Shown: positions 38,052 to 47,896 of the stretch, piece after piece | How the letters are laid out: each line of letters begins with the position of its first letter | Numbering within the stretch: the stretch's first letter is position 1 | DNA from: Dickeya fangzhongdai | GTDB lineage: Bacteria > Pseudomonadota > Gammaproteobacteria > Enterobacterales > Enterobacteriaceae | DNA: 64,000 nt | Direction of reading: 5' to 3' | Assembly: GCF_002812485.1 (NCBI RefSeq) | Contig: NZ_CP025003.1 | Span: 806,001 to 870,000, forward strand | The notes under the pieces: model-generated | Told to the model about the DNA's origin: nothing | Databases searched by the model: none | Seen by the model: only the letters and a program-made list of their open reading frames with translations | Translations under genes and position numbers: made by a program

Positions 38052-40013
38052 TTAGGACGGTGTGTGATTCATGGCTTGTTTTTCTTCCAGCAGTTTCTCT
38101 ACCACGCCAGGATCGGCGAGGGTGGAGATATCCCCAAGATTGCTGGTATCCCCGGCTGCAATCTTGCGCAGAATACGGCGCATGATTTTGCCGGATCGGG
38201 TTTTCGGTAGCGCATCGGTCCAGTGCAGGATATCCGGGGTGGCGATGGGGCCGATCTCTTTACGTACCCAGTTGCGCACTTCGGTATACAGCTCGCTGGT
38301 AGGTTCTTCACCGTGATTCAGGGTGATATAGGCATAGATCGCCTGCCCCTTGAGGCTGTGCGGAATGCCGACCACCGCCGCTTCGGCGATTTTCGGGTGC
38401 GAAACCAGCGCGGATTCGATTTCCGCCGTTCCCAGCCGGTGGCCGGAAACGTTCAGCACGTCGTCCACGCGGCCGGTGATCCAGTAATAGCCGTCTTCGT
38501 CGCGGCGTGCGCCGTCGCCGCTGAAATACATGCCTTTGAAGGTGGAGAAATAGGTCTGTTCAAAGCGCTCGTGGTCGCCAAACAGCGTGCGCGCCTGACC
38601 GGGCCAGGAGTCGGTAATCACCAGATTACCTTCGCAGGCGCCGTCCTGCGGGTTGCCGAGGTTGTCCACCAGCGCCGGTTGCACCCCGAAGAACGGCAAC
38701 GTCGCCGATCCCGGTTTGGCTTCGATGGCGCCCGGCAGCGGGGTGATCATGAATCCCCCGGTTTCCGTCTGCCACCAGGTGTCGACGATCGGGCAGCGGC
38801 TATTGCCGATTTTCCGGAAGTACCATTCCCAGGCTTCCGGGTTGATGGGTTCCCCCACCGAGCCCATGATTTTGAGCGACTGACGCGAGGTGCCTTCTAT
38901 CGCCTTGTCGCCGTCCGCCATCAGCGCGCGAATGGCGGTGGGCGCGGTATACAGAATATTGACCTGGTGTTTGTCCACCACTTGCCCCATACGGCTGGCG
39001 GTAGGCCAGTTGGGTACGCCTTCAAACATCAGCGTAATAGCGCCGCAGGCCAGCGGGCCGTACAACAGGTAACTGTGACCGGTGACCCAACCGACGTCGG
39101 CGGTACACCAGTAAATGTCGCCGGGGTGATAATCGAACACATATTTAAAAGTGGTGGCGGCGTACACCAGATACCCGCCGGTGGTGTGCAACACCCCTTT
39201 GGGTTTACCGGTGGAGCCGGAGGTATACAGGATAAACAGCGGATCTTCGGCGTTCATTTCTTCCGGCGGGCAATGATCGTCCGCCTGAGCGATCAAATCG
39301 TGCCACCACAGATCCCGATCGTTTTGCCAACTGCCGGGATTGCCGGTGCGGCGGAATACGATCACATGATTGACGCTGGTGACCGCCGGGTTGCGCAGGG
39401 CTTCGTCAATGTTCTTTTTCAGCGGAATTGCCCGCCCGGCGCGAATGCCTTCATCGGCGGTGACCACCAGTTTGGCGTTGGAATCGACAATACGGCCGGC
39501 GATGGACTCCGGGGAGAATCCACCGAAGATCACCGAATGCACGGCGCCGACGCGGGCGCAGGCCAGCATCGCCACGGCGGCTTCCGGCACCATCGGCATA
39601 TAAATAGCGACCACGTCGCCTTTACGGATACCTTTGGATTTCAGTACGTTGGCGAAACGACAAACCGCCTGATACAGCTCGCGGTAAGTGACTTTTTTGC
39701 TTTCTCCGGCGTCGTCGCCTTCCCAGATGATCGCGGTTTGATCACCTAGCGTGTCGAGATGGCGATCGAGGCAGTTGGCCGCTACATTTAATGTACCGTC
39801 CTCGAACCAGCGGATACGGACATGGCCCGGGTCAAAAGAGGTGTTTTTAACCCGTTGATAGGGTTTGATCCAATCAACGATCTTGCCTTGTTCCCGCCAG
39901 AAGGCATCAGGATCCTGCACAGATTCCTGATACATCTTTTTATATTGTTCGGCGGTGATTAAGGCGTTTTCCGCAATGGCGGCGGGTATAGGGTGCTTAT
40001 TATATTGGCTCAT
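38052..40013 (-). CDS. acs: Acetyl-CoA synthetase
   Basis: 653 aa, the usual Acs length (E. coli 652). It converts acetate, ATP and CoA to acetyl-CoA through acetyl-AMP. Seen are the P-loop-like [20 protein letters not shown], the acetyl-pocket segment [17 protein letters not shown], the hinge region [20 protein letters not shown], and the catalytic, acetylation-controlled lysine in [15 protein letters not shown]. The ATG at 40013 has AAGGAG nearby (rc of CTTCTCCTTA). It heads the acs-yjcH-actP operon. Confidence 0.97.
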   Translation of the reverse strand: MSQYNKHPIPAAIAENALITAEQYKKMYQESVQDPDAFWREQGKIVDWIKPYQRVKNTSFDPGHVRIRWFEDGTLNVAANCLDRHLDTLGDQTAIIWEGDDAGESKKVTYRELYQAVCRFANVLKSKGIRKGDVVAIYMPMVPEAAVAMLACARVGAVHSVIFGGFSPESIAGRIVDSNAKLVVTADEGIRAGRAIPLKKNIDEALRNPAVTSVNHVIVFRRTGNPGSWQNDRDLWWHDLIAQADDHCPPEEMNAEDPLFILYTSGSTGKPKGVLHTTGGYLVYAATTFKYVFDYHPGDIYWCTADVGWVTGHSYLLYGPLACGAITLMFEGVPNWPTASRMGQVVDKHQVNILYTAPTAIRALMADGDKAIEGTSRQSLKIMGSVGEPINPEAWEWYFRKIGNSRCPIVDTWWQTETGGFMITPLPGAIEAKPGSATLPFFGVQPALVDNLGNPQDGACEGNLVITDSWPGQARTLFGDHERFEQTYFSTFKGMYFSGDGARRDEDGYYWITGRVDDVLNVSGHRLGTAEIESALVSHPKIAEAAVVGIPHSLKGQAIYAYITLNHGEEPTSELYTEVRNWVRKEIGPIATPDILHWTDALPKTRSGKIMRRILRKIAAGDTSNLGDISTLADPGVVEKLLEEKQAMNHTPS

Positions 40014-40770
40014 AGCGCTTCTCCTTAAACATTGTTAATATTATGTCAATCAATAGTTAATAACAGTGAGCCATTAACATTTGTTTCTTTTTTGCGCGAT
40101 GGATCACGCATTGCAGGAAAGAGCCGAGACGTTTGCTTTTAAAGATAGTCTGAGTTGGCGGCGGCATGCGCAGGAAGCAGCCAAAGCACACAAGTTTGTG
40201 CGACTTTGCTCACATTTTTGTTACTTATGTGTCGTTCTTTGAATTCGTAAAGGGAATAGTTAATGAAAATGACTATTTCATCGACATTAACTATCATTAA
40301 TAAGAATTTGATCGGACGATATGATCAAACAAGCAAAAGATCGGCCTTATTTGAACGATCGACTCCCAGCGAAAGCAGATATAGTGCTAATGATCCCTAA
40401 AAGGGTGACATTTAATGCCTCTATTTCGTTACGAAATTGTTTTGGTTGTAAACAATTTGTAGGCAATAAATGGGCTGATTATTGTGATAGATAATTTCGA
40501 CTTTCAGTCCGCAGGAAGACGTGGGATATAATTTACCAAAGTATAATATCTATATTGTTTGGACTGCATAATAACGCAGGAAATTAAGTTCTTGCTCAGA
40601 ACGTCCTTTGTCCCGGTTGGCTGAATTCTAATTATATCAACGGTTTAATTATTGCATTTACCAGGTAATTTATCTGGTTGACTTTAAAACTATCCCCGGA
40701 CTCCCCGAGCCGTCCACATTTAGGCTGCTTCAGGGGGGATAGATTTCACATAGCAAGAAGCAGAGGACAT
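40014..40770. other. Long regulatory region between acs and the PAS-protein gene
   Basis: 757 bp of AT-rich DNA with no credible ORF, divergent promoters for acs (minus) and the PAS gene (plus). The main feature is a perfect dyad ATAGTTAATG/CATTAACTAT at 40256-40265 and 40285-40294, with a further short dyad inside. Several GATC-containing repeats lie at about 40310-40370. CRP control of acs is established in E. coli, but I could not find a clean 16-bp CRP site here. Confidence 0.5.
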
Positions 40771-41163
40771 ATGAGTCTGATATTTGGGCAGAATGAGATC
40801 ATGAGTATGTTAAGCGCCCCTGTTCACAATGATAGACGAGCGATCGCAGTCATTGATGACAAATGCAAGATACTCTGCGCGAATTCCGCATTTAATGCAC
40901 ATTTTGGCTTGCGCACCGGCGCCACAACGCCGGCTTCCATTGACGAAGTGCTCCCGGTGAATGTGCGGTTCGCGTATCAGGATTTCATGACCAACAACGA
41001 TCTGCTCAGTACACATGTCGCCTGGGATCTCCTGTCTGACGGGTTTGCCAAAAAGCCGCTCAGTACGCTGTCGTTTTCCAAGTTGAATGTGGAAGATCGG
41101 GTATTGTCGCTGTTAATCCTCAACCAGGATGATGGCGACATCACCACGACCATGGCGTCATGA
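40771..41163 (+). CDS. Small stand-alone PAS-domain protein
   Basis: 130 aa. The region RAIAVIDDKCKILCANSAFN and the following AHFGLRTG match the start of a PAS fold; the rest (about residues 60-125) completes a single domain, with no output domain. The ATG at 40771 is chosen because AGAGGACAT precedes it; the frame is open further upstream but that part has no domain character. It could be a sensor subunit acting on a separate partner. No operon neighbour. Function is unknown. Confidence 0.65.
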   Translation: MSLIFGQNEIMSMLSAPVHNDRRAIAVIDDKCKILCANSAFNAHFGLRTGATTPASIDEVLPVNVRFAYQDFMTNNDLLSTHVAWDLLSDGFAKKPLSTLSFSKLNVEDRVLSLLILNQDDGDITTTMAS

Positions 41164-41756
41164 CGCCGGATGTCCGGAAATTAAACGCACACCGTATCAA
41201 TTCATTCATTGATGTGATTTTTTTGTGTTTTCATGTCGGCTATTATCAAGCGTCCTAACGATAGCGCTATTCTCTTTCTTTTTGTGTTGTTTTTATATCG
41301 ATACGTTTCGATACCTCACTCCACGATCAAGCGAATAACAAATCCATATTTAAATACACTTCTTAGCGTTAAGTGTCTTTTTTACATAATCCATAATAAA
41401 ATGGACAACAGAAAAAGATTCTTTTTTTACTCACCTTCAATAATGGCGACATAACGTTGCAAGGCTAATTATTCGCGGCTTGTTCGGGTTATTTTGCCGG
41501 AATATCGCAGCGCTAAAGGCGCTTTATTCCCGCTTGTCGCGGTGTAGCCGCCCGTTGAATCAGAAACTGCGCGAAAATTTTTTTTGATCGGCGGTTCCCT
41601 TTTGGCGTGACTGGCTTGGCATAGCAATCAGGTGGTGCCTGGGACGTGATGCGGTTGTGTCCCTGGTCGATGCATGAGTGCGGTGAATAGACACCGCCAA
41701 CGGCGTTAAAGACCACATGATTGATGCTGAAAATTCGATACTGAAGGGGAATCACT
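41164..41756. other. Intergenic region upstream of the TonB receptor
   Basis: 593 bp, AT-rich at its left end. A small dyad GCGCTAAAGGCGC is near 41510-41522. An ORF of 73 codons at 41233-41454 has the composition of random AT-rich DNA and was not accepted. I did not find a convincing Fur box. Confidence 0.4.
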
Positions 41757-44144
41757 ATGTTGACATATCGTACCCGCCTGCTTCGGGCCGGGATGCTGGG
41801 GCTATCCGTGTATGCGGCGCTGCCCGTGGGGGTGAGTCAGGCGGCATCGGCCAACGCCGTCACCCGGACTTACGCCGTTTCCGCCGGGCCGTTGAACCAG
41901 GTGCTGAATCAGTTTGCACAGCAATCCGGGGTACTGCTTTCTTACGATCCGGCGCTGACCCAGGGAAAAGCCAGTCAGGGCCTGCGTGGTTCCTTCAGTG
42001 TTGAGCAAGGGTTTCAGTCCATCCTGACCAATAGTGGTCTGCAGGCGCAGGTTGGCGCGGATGGAACGGTTACGCTGGCGAAGCAGACGACGGCAACGCC
42101 CGCCGCCGCGCCAGCGAACACAGCCGTCAAAAACGAGCAGATAGTGGTGACCGCGCCGCCAAATACCGCCCTGAAGCTGGACACGCCCTTGTCGGAAACG
42201 CCCCGCGCCGTCGCAGTCGTGAACGCACAGCAGATTGAAGAGCGCGGCGCCAAGAAGATCGATCAGGCATTGCGTTACAGCGCGGGCGTGCTGGCTACGC
42301 CCTACGGGCCGGACAATAAGACCGAATGGCTGGTGATCCGCGGCTTCAGCGATCTTTCCCGCTTCCAGAATGGGCTGGCTACCCTGAACGAAGACGGGTT
42401 TTATACTCAGCAGTTGGAACCGTTCGGCGTGGAACGCGTTGAGGTACTGAAAGGCCCGGCATCGGTGCTGTATGGTCAGAATCCGCCGGGCGGGCTGGTG
42501 AATGTGATCACCAAGCGTCCGACGCGCCTGCCGCAGGGGCAGGTATCGGTGGAGTACGGCTCCAATGACTACCGTCAGCTGGCGGTGGACAGCTCCGGCC
42601 CGCTGAACGACGACGGCACGGTGCTGTACCGGGTGGTCGGCACCGCGCGCGATACGTCCGGCGAAGTGGATTTTGCCGACAGCAAGCGGTTTTACCTCGC
42701 GCCCAGCCTGACTTTCCTGATGGGCGACAATACCGAACTGACGCTGTTGAGCAGCTACATGGATACCCGTTCCGGGATGACCAATGGCTTCAAGATGCCC
42801 TACGGCACCCTGCACGACACGCCCTACGGCAAGGTTGGCTACAAGACCTCGCTGGGGGAACCGAGCCTGAACCGGTTCGATAGCCGCCAACTGAACCTCG
42901 GGTATGAGTTCACGCACCACCTGAACGATACCTGGACCTTCCACCAGAACACGAACTACACCTACCTGAACATGGACCTGCGCGGGGTCTATGCCATGGG
43001 CCAACTGGACGATCGTACCGTTAATCGTGGGCTGACCTACCGCGACGGCTTTGCGCAGAACTGGTCGGTGGATAACCGCATGGTAGGCGAATGGCGCTGG
43101 GGCGATATCGACAATACCCTGTTGCTGGGCGTTGACTACCGTCGCGCCAATACCCAGAGCCGCGATGCGGATCTGTCGCCGTACAACGCCTCGCTCTACC
43201 AGTTCAACAGCGCGCCGCTGGACATTTTCAGCCCGGTCTATGGCCGTTACACCCTGAGCGATAACCAGCTGTCCAATCACCGTTCCGGTCGCCATCAGAA
43301 CGGTTACTATGTGCAGAACCAGATCAAGTATGACGATCGTCTGATCCTGCTGCTGGGCGGCCGTTACGACGACGCCAAATCCTACACGCGCAACACGATC
43401 ATGGGGATCGACTCCCGCACCAGCGACACCAAGTTCACCAAAACGGCTGGCGCGATGTACCTGTTTGATAACGGTATTTCGCCGTATGTCAGCTATGCCG
43501 AGTCGTTCCAGCCGCTGGCGGATTATGACGCCTATGGCAACCAGTACAAGCCGACCATGGGCAAACAGACGGAAGTGGGGGTGAAGTATACCCCGCAAGG
43601 GTTCAACGGTTATGCCTCGGCGGCGCTGTATAACCTGCGTCAGGAAAATATCCTGACCACCGACGTCAATAACCCGAGCCGTCAGGTGCAGTCGGGCGAA
43701 GCGCGTTCCCGCGGGATCGAGCTGGAACTGAGCGGTGAAGTGTATAAAGGCGTGACGTTAACCAGCAACTACACCTATAACAATGTGGAAACCACCCAAT
43801 CCGGCGTAGCGGGAGAAAACGGCAAGCGGCTGCCGGGGTTACCGGAACATATGTTCTCCACCTGGGTGAGCTACGCGTTCAGCGGCCCGCTGGAAGGGCT
43901 GACCGTCGGCAGCGGCGTGCGCTACATCGGCAGTTCCTACGGCGACCGTCTGGAAAGCGCCAGCCTGAAAGTCCCGGCGTATACGCTGTGGGATGCGATG
44001 ATCGCCTACGATGTGACCAAGAACTGGCGCGTGCAGGTTAACGCGACCAATCTGGCGGATCATCACTATGTCAGCGCCTGTAATTTCTGGTGTTATTACG
44101 GAGAAGGGCGTGATATTACCGCCAATGTGACGTATCGCTGGTAA
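41757..44144 (+). CDS. TonB-dependent siderophore receptor with STN signalling domain
   Basis: 795 aa. Signal peptide ending VSQAAS; STN (secretin/TonB short N-terminal) domain at about 37-110 (YAVSAGPLNQVLNQFAQQSG); TonB box region NEQIVVTAP; plug with VLKGPASVLYGQNPPGGLVN at about 225-245; then a 22-strand barrel ending in NVTYRW. The C-terminal NLADHHYVSACNFWCYYGEG is typical of ferrioxamine/ferrichrome/pyoverdine-type receptors. The STN domain means it should signal to a FecR-type anti-sigma factor; a fecI-fecR pair lies 7.5 kb away. The ATG at 41757 has GAAGGGGAA upstream. The exact siderophore is unknown. Confidence 0.9.
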   Translation: MLTYRTRLLRAGMLGLSVYAALPVGVSQAASANAVTRTYAVSAGPLNQVLNQFAQQSGVLLSYDPALTQGKASQGLRGSFSVEQGFQSILTNSGLQAQVGADGTVTLAKQTTATPAAAPANTAVKNEQIVVTAPPNTALKLDTPLSETPRAVAVVNAQQIEERGAKKIDQALRYSAGVLATPYGPDNKTEWLVIRGFSDLSRFQNGLATLNEDGFYTQQLEPFGVERVEVLKGPASVLYGQNPPGGLVNVITKRPTRLPQGQVSVEYGSNDYRQLAVDSSGPLNDDGTVLYRVVGTARDTSGEVDFADSKRFYLAPSLTFLMGDNTELTLLSSYMDTRSGMTNGFKMPYGTLHDTPYGKVGYKTSLGEPSLNRFDSRQLNLGYEFTHHLNDTWTFHQNTNYTYLNMDLRGVYAMGQLDDRTVNRGLTYRDGFAQNWSVDNRMVGEWRWGDIDNTLLLGVDYRRANTQSRDADLSPYNASLYQFNSAPLDIFSPVYGRYTLSDNQLSNHRSGRHQNGYYVQNQIKYDDRLILLLGGRYDDAKSYTRNTIMGIDSRTSDTKFTKTAGAMYLFDNGISPYVSYAESFQPLADYDAYGNQYKPTMGKQTEVGVKYTPQGFNGYASAALYNLRQENILTTDVNNPSRQVQSGEARSRGIELELSGEVYKGVTLTSNYTYNNVETTQSGVAGENGKRLPGLPEHMFSTWVSYAFSGPLEGLTVGSGVRYIGSSYGDRLESASLKVPAYTLWDAMIAYDVTKNWRVQVNATNLADHHYVSACNFWCYYGEGRDITANVTYRW

Positions 44145-44297
44145 TTACCCTAAATAATTCGAGTTGCAGGACAACTCGCTCGCGTGTTGAACAATGCAAT
44201 GCGCTGGCCCTTAGGGCAAGGCTCATTAAGAGCCTTGCAACGCGGCAACCGAGCGAGGGCCGCCAACGCGCCTGCAACTTGAAGTATGACGGGTATA
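44145..44297 (+). repeat. MITE-like inverted repeat, long copy 2
   Basis: 153 bp starting at the base after the TonB-receptor stop. The arms (TTACCCTAAATAATTCGAGT and GCAACTTGAAGTATGACGGG) match copy 1. The interior holds further dyads, for example CAACTCGCTCGC against GCGAG-type bases and GGCTCATTAAGAGCC. The interior segment GGCCAGCGCATTGCATTGTT (minus) corresponds to GGCCAACGCGTTGCGTTGTT in copy 3. Confidence 0.9.
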
Positions 44298-44966
44298 AAC
44301 GATGTATCAGGCAGTATCCCGTTATATTTAACGGCGGGATATTGCCTCTTACATGCAATATTTATCATCTGATTAATCGGCGTCATATTTATATATTCCC
44401 GCAGGTTGCAGGCTAATAAAAAAATAAATGAATTAACCAGGGTATACGCCTGAACCAACGTCGCTGCTGCAGGTGTTCCGACGGCGCCAGTCATACCGAT
44501 ACCAGCCTGCCGTGATGCGTCACGATGCACTTCCAATTGATAAATTGTCTTTATCTATAACGACATTGGCCCTTCCGGTAGTTGCGCCTTGCCTGCCTCG
44601 CTCCCGCCTGTCTCCTGCCTGTCTTTAACCTTTCAAATGATAAGGGATAGATTTTTCCTCGTGATAATGCTCACAAGGTTATGGGCGTTTGCCTAATTTT
44701 CCACGTCATAATTTCATCATATGGGAGATATTGCCTAATGACTAAATGAAACACAGCCACAATAATTTAAATAAAACATGGTTTTTCTTTAATTAATACA
44801 TGGTTCCTTTTTTGTGATGTTGATCTCTCTGCCGTATAGCGACAGGGAAATATATCTGCGCTTTGCTTGATACAGACTTACGCCATATATCTGATGCATT
44901 TTTCGATACACACAGTTTATTGCTGAAAATCTTGTAAATGAGTTAACTATCCAGGCAGGTAACAAC
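44298..44966. other. AT-rich intergenic region upstream of the enolase-superfamily operon
   Basis: 669 bp with no credible gene. It should contain the promoter of the racemase-like gene and its transporter. ORFs here run into the repeat element or have no ribosome site. Confidence 0.5.
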
Positions 44967-46121
44967 GTGAAAATAGAATCGATTGATGTCACCGTCTTCA
45001 CCTATCCCACTCGTCGCGTCTCCGACAGCGCCGGACATTCCCATCCCGGCGCCGAGAATCAGGCCCGCATGGCGTTACTGACGATCAGCACCGATGAAGG
45101 TCACAAAGGCTATGCGTTTGCGCCGCCGGAAGTGATCCGCCCATACGTGGTGAACAGCTTTTTCCGCAAGGTGCTGATTGGGCAGGATCCGTTTGATCGC
45201 GAGCGGTTGTGGCAGGATCTGGTGCACTGGCAGCGCGGCAGCGCCAACCAGTTGACCGACCGCGCGCTGGCGATCGCCGAGCAGGCGCTGTGGGATCTGG
45301 CCGGGCGCGCGCTGAACCTGCCGGTGTACAAACTGCTGGGCGGCTACCGCGATAAAGTGCCGGCCTACGGCAGCACCATGTGCGGCGACGAGCTGACCGG
45401 CGGCCTGTCCACGCCGGAAGAATACGGCCGGTTCGCTGAAAAGCTGGTGAAACGCGGTTACAAGGCCATCAAACTGCACACCTGGATGCCGCCGGTGTCG
45501 TTCGCGCCCAGCCCGAAAATGGATGTCAAAGCCTGTGCGGCGGTGCGCGAGGCGGTGGGGCCGGATATCTGCCTGATGCTGGACGGCTACCACTGGTACA
45601 GCCGCAGCGAGGCGCTGTATATCGGCCGTGAACTGCAAAAACTGAACTTCACCTGGTTCGAAGAGCCGATGGAAGAGCAGAGCATGGCGTCCTACAACTG
45701 GCTGAACAAGAATCTGGACATTGACGTCATCGGGCCGGAAAGCCTGGGCGGGAAATACTTCAGCCGCGCCGACTGGGTGAAAGAAGGCGCCTGCGACATT
45801 CTGCGCGCCGGGGTGCAGGGCGTGGGCGGGATTTCACCGTGTCTTAAAGTGGCGCATCTGGCGGAAGCCTTCGGCATGGATTGCGAAATTCATGGCAACG
45901 GCGCGCCGAACCTGGCGGTGGTGGGGGCGATTAAAAACTGCCGCTGGTACGAACGCGGCCTGCTGCATCCGTTCCTTGATTACGACGAACCTGTCGCCTA
46001 CCTGAATTCTCTCATCGACCCGATGGACGACGACGGATTCGTTCATCTGCCCCAGCGTCCGGGACTGGGGGAAGACATTAATTTTGACTGGATTGAAGCG
46101 CATACCCTGAGTCAGGCGTAG
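44967..46121 (+). CDS. Enolase-superfamily enzyme, mandelate racemase / acid-sugar dehydratase type
   Basis: 384 aa, starting GTG at 44967 behind GGCAGG. A capping domain (residues 1-130) precedes a (beta/alpha)-barrel. Metal ligands are D206 (LMLDGYHW), E232 (FEEPMEE) and E258 (GPESLGG). Acid/base residues are K169 in a KxH arrangement (AIKLHTW) and H309 (CEIHGNGAPN). KxH with a barrel His fits dehydratases or racemases of the mandelate racemase subgroup; the acid substrate is not readable. A peptide-type ABC transporter follows 80 bp downstream and probably imports the substrate. Confidence 0.85.
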   Translation: MKIESIDVTVFTYPTRRVSDSAGHSHPGAENQARMALLTISTDEGHKGYAFAPPEVIRPYVVNSFFRKVLIGQDPFDRERLWQDLVHWQRGSANQLTDRALAIAEQALWDLAGRALNLPVYKLLGGYRDKVPAYGSTMCGDELTGGLSTPEEYGRFAEKLVKRGYKAIKLHTWMPPVSFAPSPKMDVKACAAVREAVGPDICLMLDGYHWYSRSEALYIGRELQKLNFTWFEEPMEEQSMASYNWLNKNLDIDVIGPESLGGKYFSRADWVKEGACDILRAGVQGVGGISPCLKVAHLAEAFGMDCEIHGNGAPNLAVVGAIKNCRWYERGLLHPFLDYDEPVAYLNSLIDPMDDDGFVHLPQRPGLGEDINFDWIEAHTLSQA

Positions 46122-46200
46122 CGCTTGTGGTCTGTACGCGAGTAACCACTAAAAAAACAAATGTTGTCGTCTTCCATACTTCCACACCTGGAGAAGAATA

Positions 46201-47811
46201 ATGAAAGCACGAGCAATACTTCGTACCCTGCTGTTGAGTACACTGTGTATGGCCGCCACGCCGGCCATGCTGTCAGCCAAAACCCCTGACGATCAACTGA
46301 TTGTCGGCATGAACATGAACAACATGCTGTCACTGGATCCGGCCGCCATGACCGGCAATGAAGTGGTGGGGGTGGTCGTAAACCTCTATGACTCGCTGGT
46401 CGAACTGGACCCCGACAACCTGAGCCACGTTTTGCCCGCGCTGGCGAAAAGCTGGAGCGTCAGCGACGACGGCAACGTCATTACCTTCAATCTGGTCGAT
46501 AACGCGAAATTCCATTCCGGCAACCCGGTGACCGCGGAAGATTTTGTCTGGTCGATGAACCGGCTGCTGCATCTGAACATGGCGCAGGCGACCACCTGGA
46601 AATCGTACGGCTTTACCGCGGATAACGTCGCGAAGATGATCCGCGCCAAAGATGCCCATACGGTGGAGATCGAACTACCCAAGCTCAACGATCCCAAGCT
46701 TATCATCTACTCGCTGGCGACGTTGGGCAGCGGCTCGGTGCTGGATCGCAAGACGGTGCTGCAACACGAGAAAAACGGCGACTGGGGCAATGGCTGGCTG
46801 ACCACCAATGAAGCCGGTTCCGGCCCCTTCAAGCTGGATGTGTGGCAGGCGAAAGATGTGCTGCGCATCAGCCGCGTCAGCGGTTACTGGCAGGGCGACG
46901 CCAAAATGAAGCGCGTCATTTTCCGGCATATGACCGAATCGCAGGCGCTGCGGTTGATGATCGAGAAAGGCGACATTGACGTGGCGACCGGCATGTCGGT
47001 GCCGGATATCAATGCGCTCAAGCAGGATAAAGACGTGACGGTGAAGGAGGTGACCAAAGGCACGCTGTATTACGTGGCGATGAGCCTGAAGAACCCGTAC
47101 TTCGCCAATCCGAAAGTGCGCGAAGCGGTGCGTTATCTGATCGACTACGACGGCATCAATAACACTGTGATGACCGGCTATGGTTTCTATCATCAGCGCC
47201 CGATCCAGAAAGGGATGGACGCCACGCTGCCCGATCCGGGCTACAAACTGGATGTGGCGCGGGCCAAAACCCTGCTGACGGAAGCGGGCTATCCGAACGG
47301 GTTTGACACCACGCTGCGCGTGCTGTCGGATCAGCCGTTCCTGAACCTCGCCACCTCCGTGCAGTCCACGCTGGCGCAAGCCGGCATCAAAGTTCAGATC
47401 CTCTCCGGCACCGGCAATCAGGTGTATGGCGCGATGCGCGATCGCAAGTTCGACATGCTGGTCGGGCGCGGCGGCGGCGGCGTCGATCCCCATCCGCATT
47501 CCAGCCTGCGTTCCGTGGTCTACAACCCGGATAACAGCGACGAAGCCAAGCTGACCAATTTTCAGGGCTGGCGCACCTCGTTCTACGACAAACAGCTGAA
47601 CGAGATGATCGATCAGGCGTTGCTGGAAAAGGATCCGCAAAAGCAGAAGCAAATGTACATCGACGTCCAGAACCGTTATGAGGCGCTGTACCCGGCCATT
47701 ATCCCGGTTTCCCAGATGATCGATTCGGTCGTGCTGCGCAAGGATGTCATGAAGTATGTGCCGCATCCGTCCTCCACGACCCATCTGCGGGACGTGTACA
47801 AGCAACGCTAG
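46201..47811 (+). CDS. Peptide/solute ABC transporter binding protein (SBP family 5)
   Basis: 536 aa periplasmic protein, signal peptide ending PAMLSA. DppA/OppA-type features: TPDDQLIVGMNMNNMLSLDP, HVLPALAKSWSVSDDGNVIT, AKFHSGNPVTAEDFVWSMNR. Family members bind peptides but also opines, oligosaccharides or acids. Its position after the enolase-superfamily gene suggests the ligand is the enzyme's substrate or a conjugate of it. The start has GGAGAAG upstream. First of five transporter genes. Confidence 0.9.
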   Translation: MKARAILRTLLLSTLCMAATPAMLSAKTPDDQLIVGMNMNNMLSLDPAAMTGNEVVGVVVNLYDSLVELDPDNLSHVLPALAKSWSVSDDGNVITFNLVDNAKFHSGNPVTAEDFVWSMNRLLHLNMAQATTWKSYGFTADNVAKMIRAKDAHTVEIELPKLNDPKLIIYSLATLGSGSVLDRKTVLQHEKNGDWGNGWLTTNEAGSGPFKLDVWQAKDVLRISRVSGYWQGDAKMKRVIFRHMTESQALRLMIEKGDIDVATGMSVPDINALKQDKDVTVKEVTKGTLYYVAMSLKNPYFANPKVREAVRYLIDYDGINNTVMTGYGFYHQRPIQKGMDATLPDPGYKLDVARAKTLLTEAGYPNGFDTTLRVLSDQPFLNLATSVQSTLAQAGIKVQILSGTGNQVYGAMRDRKFDMLVGRGGGGVDPHPHSSLRSVVYNPDNSDEAKLTNFQGWRTSFYDKQLNEMIDQALLEKDPQKQKQMYIDVQNRYEALYPAIIPVSQMIDSVVLRKDVMKYVPHPSSTTHLRDVYKQR

Positions 47812-47896
47812 TTGGCGACGCAGAACGTCAACGTGAAATCACTGCGCCGGCGGCGGCCTGATGTCCGTCGCCGGCCGGGGGCTCGGGAGAAAGAAC

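Noticed and set aside
40190..40230. CRP site upstream of acs
   Set aside because: TGTGC and TCACA are 8 bp apart instead of 6, so it does not fit the 16-bp CRP palindrome.
41233..41454. 73-codon ORF in the AT-rich gap before the TonB receptor
   Set aside because: No ribosome site, Phe/Ile/Tyr-rich as expected of random AT-rich DNA, and no recognisable domain.
41802..43598. 598-codon minus-strand frame inside the TonB receptor gene
   Set aside because: Shadow frame; the plus strand has signal peptide, STN, plug and barrel in order.
44150..44536. 128-codon minus-strand ORF covering repeat copy 2
   Set aside because: Most of it is translated repeat element, and there is no ribosome site.
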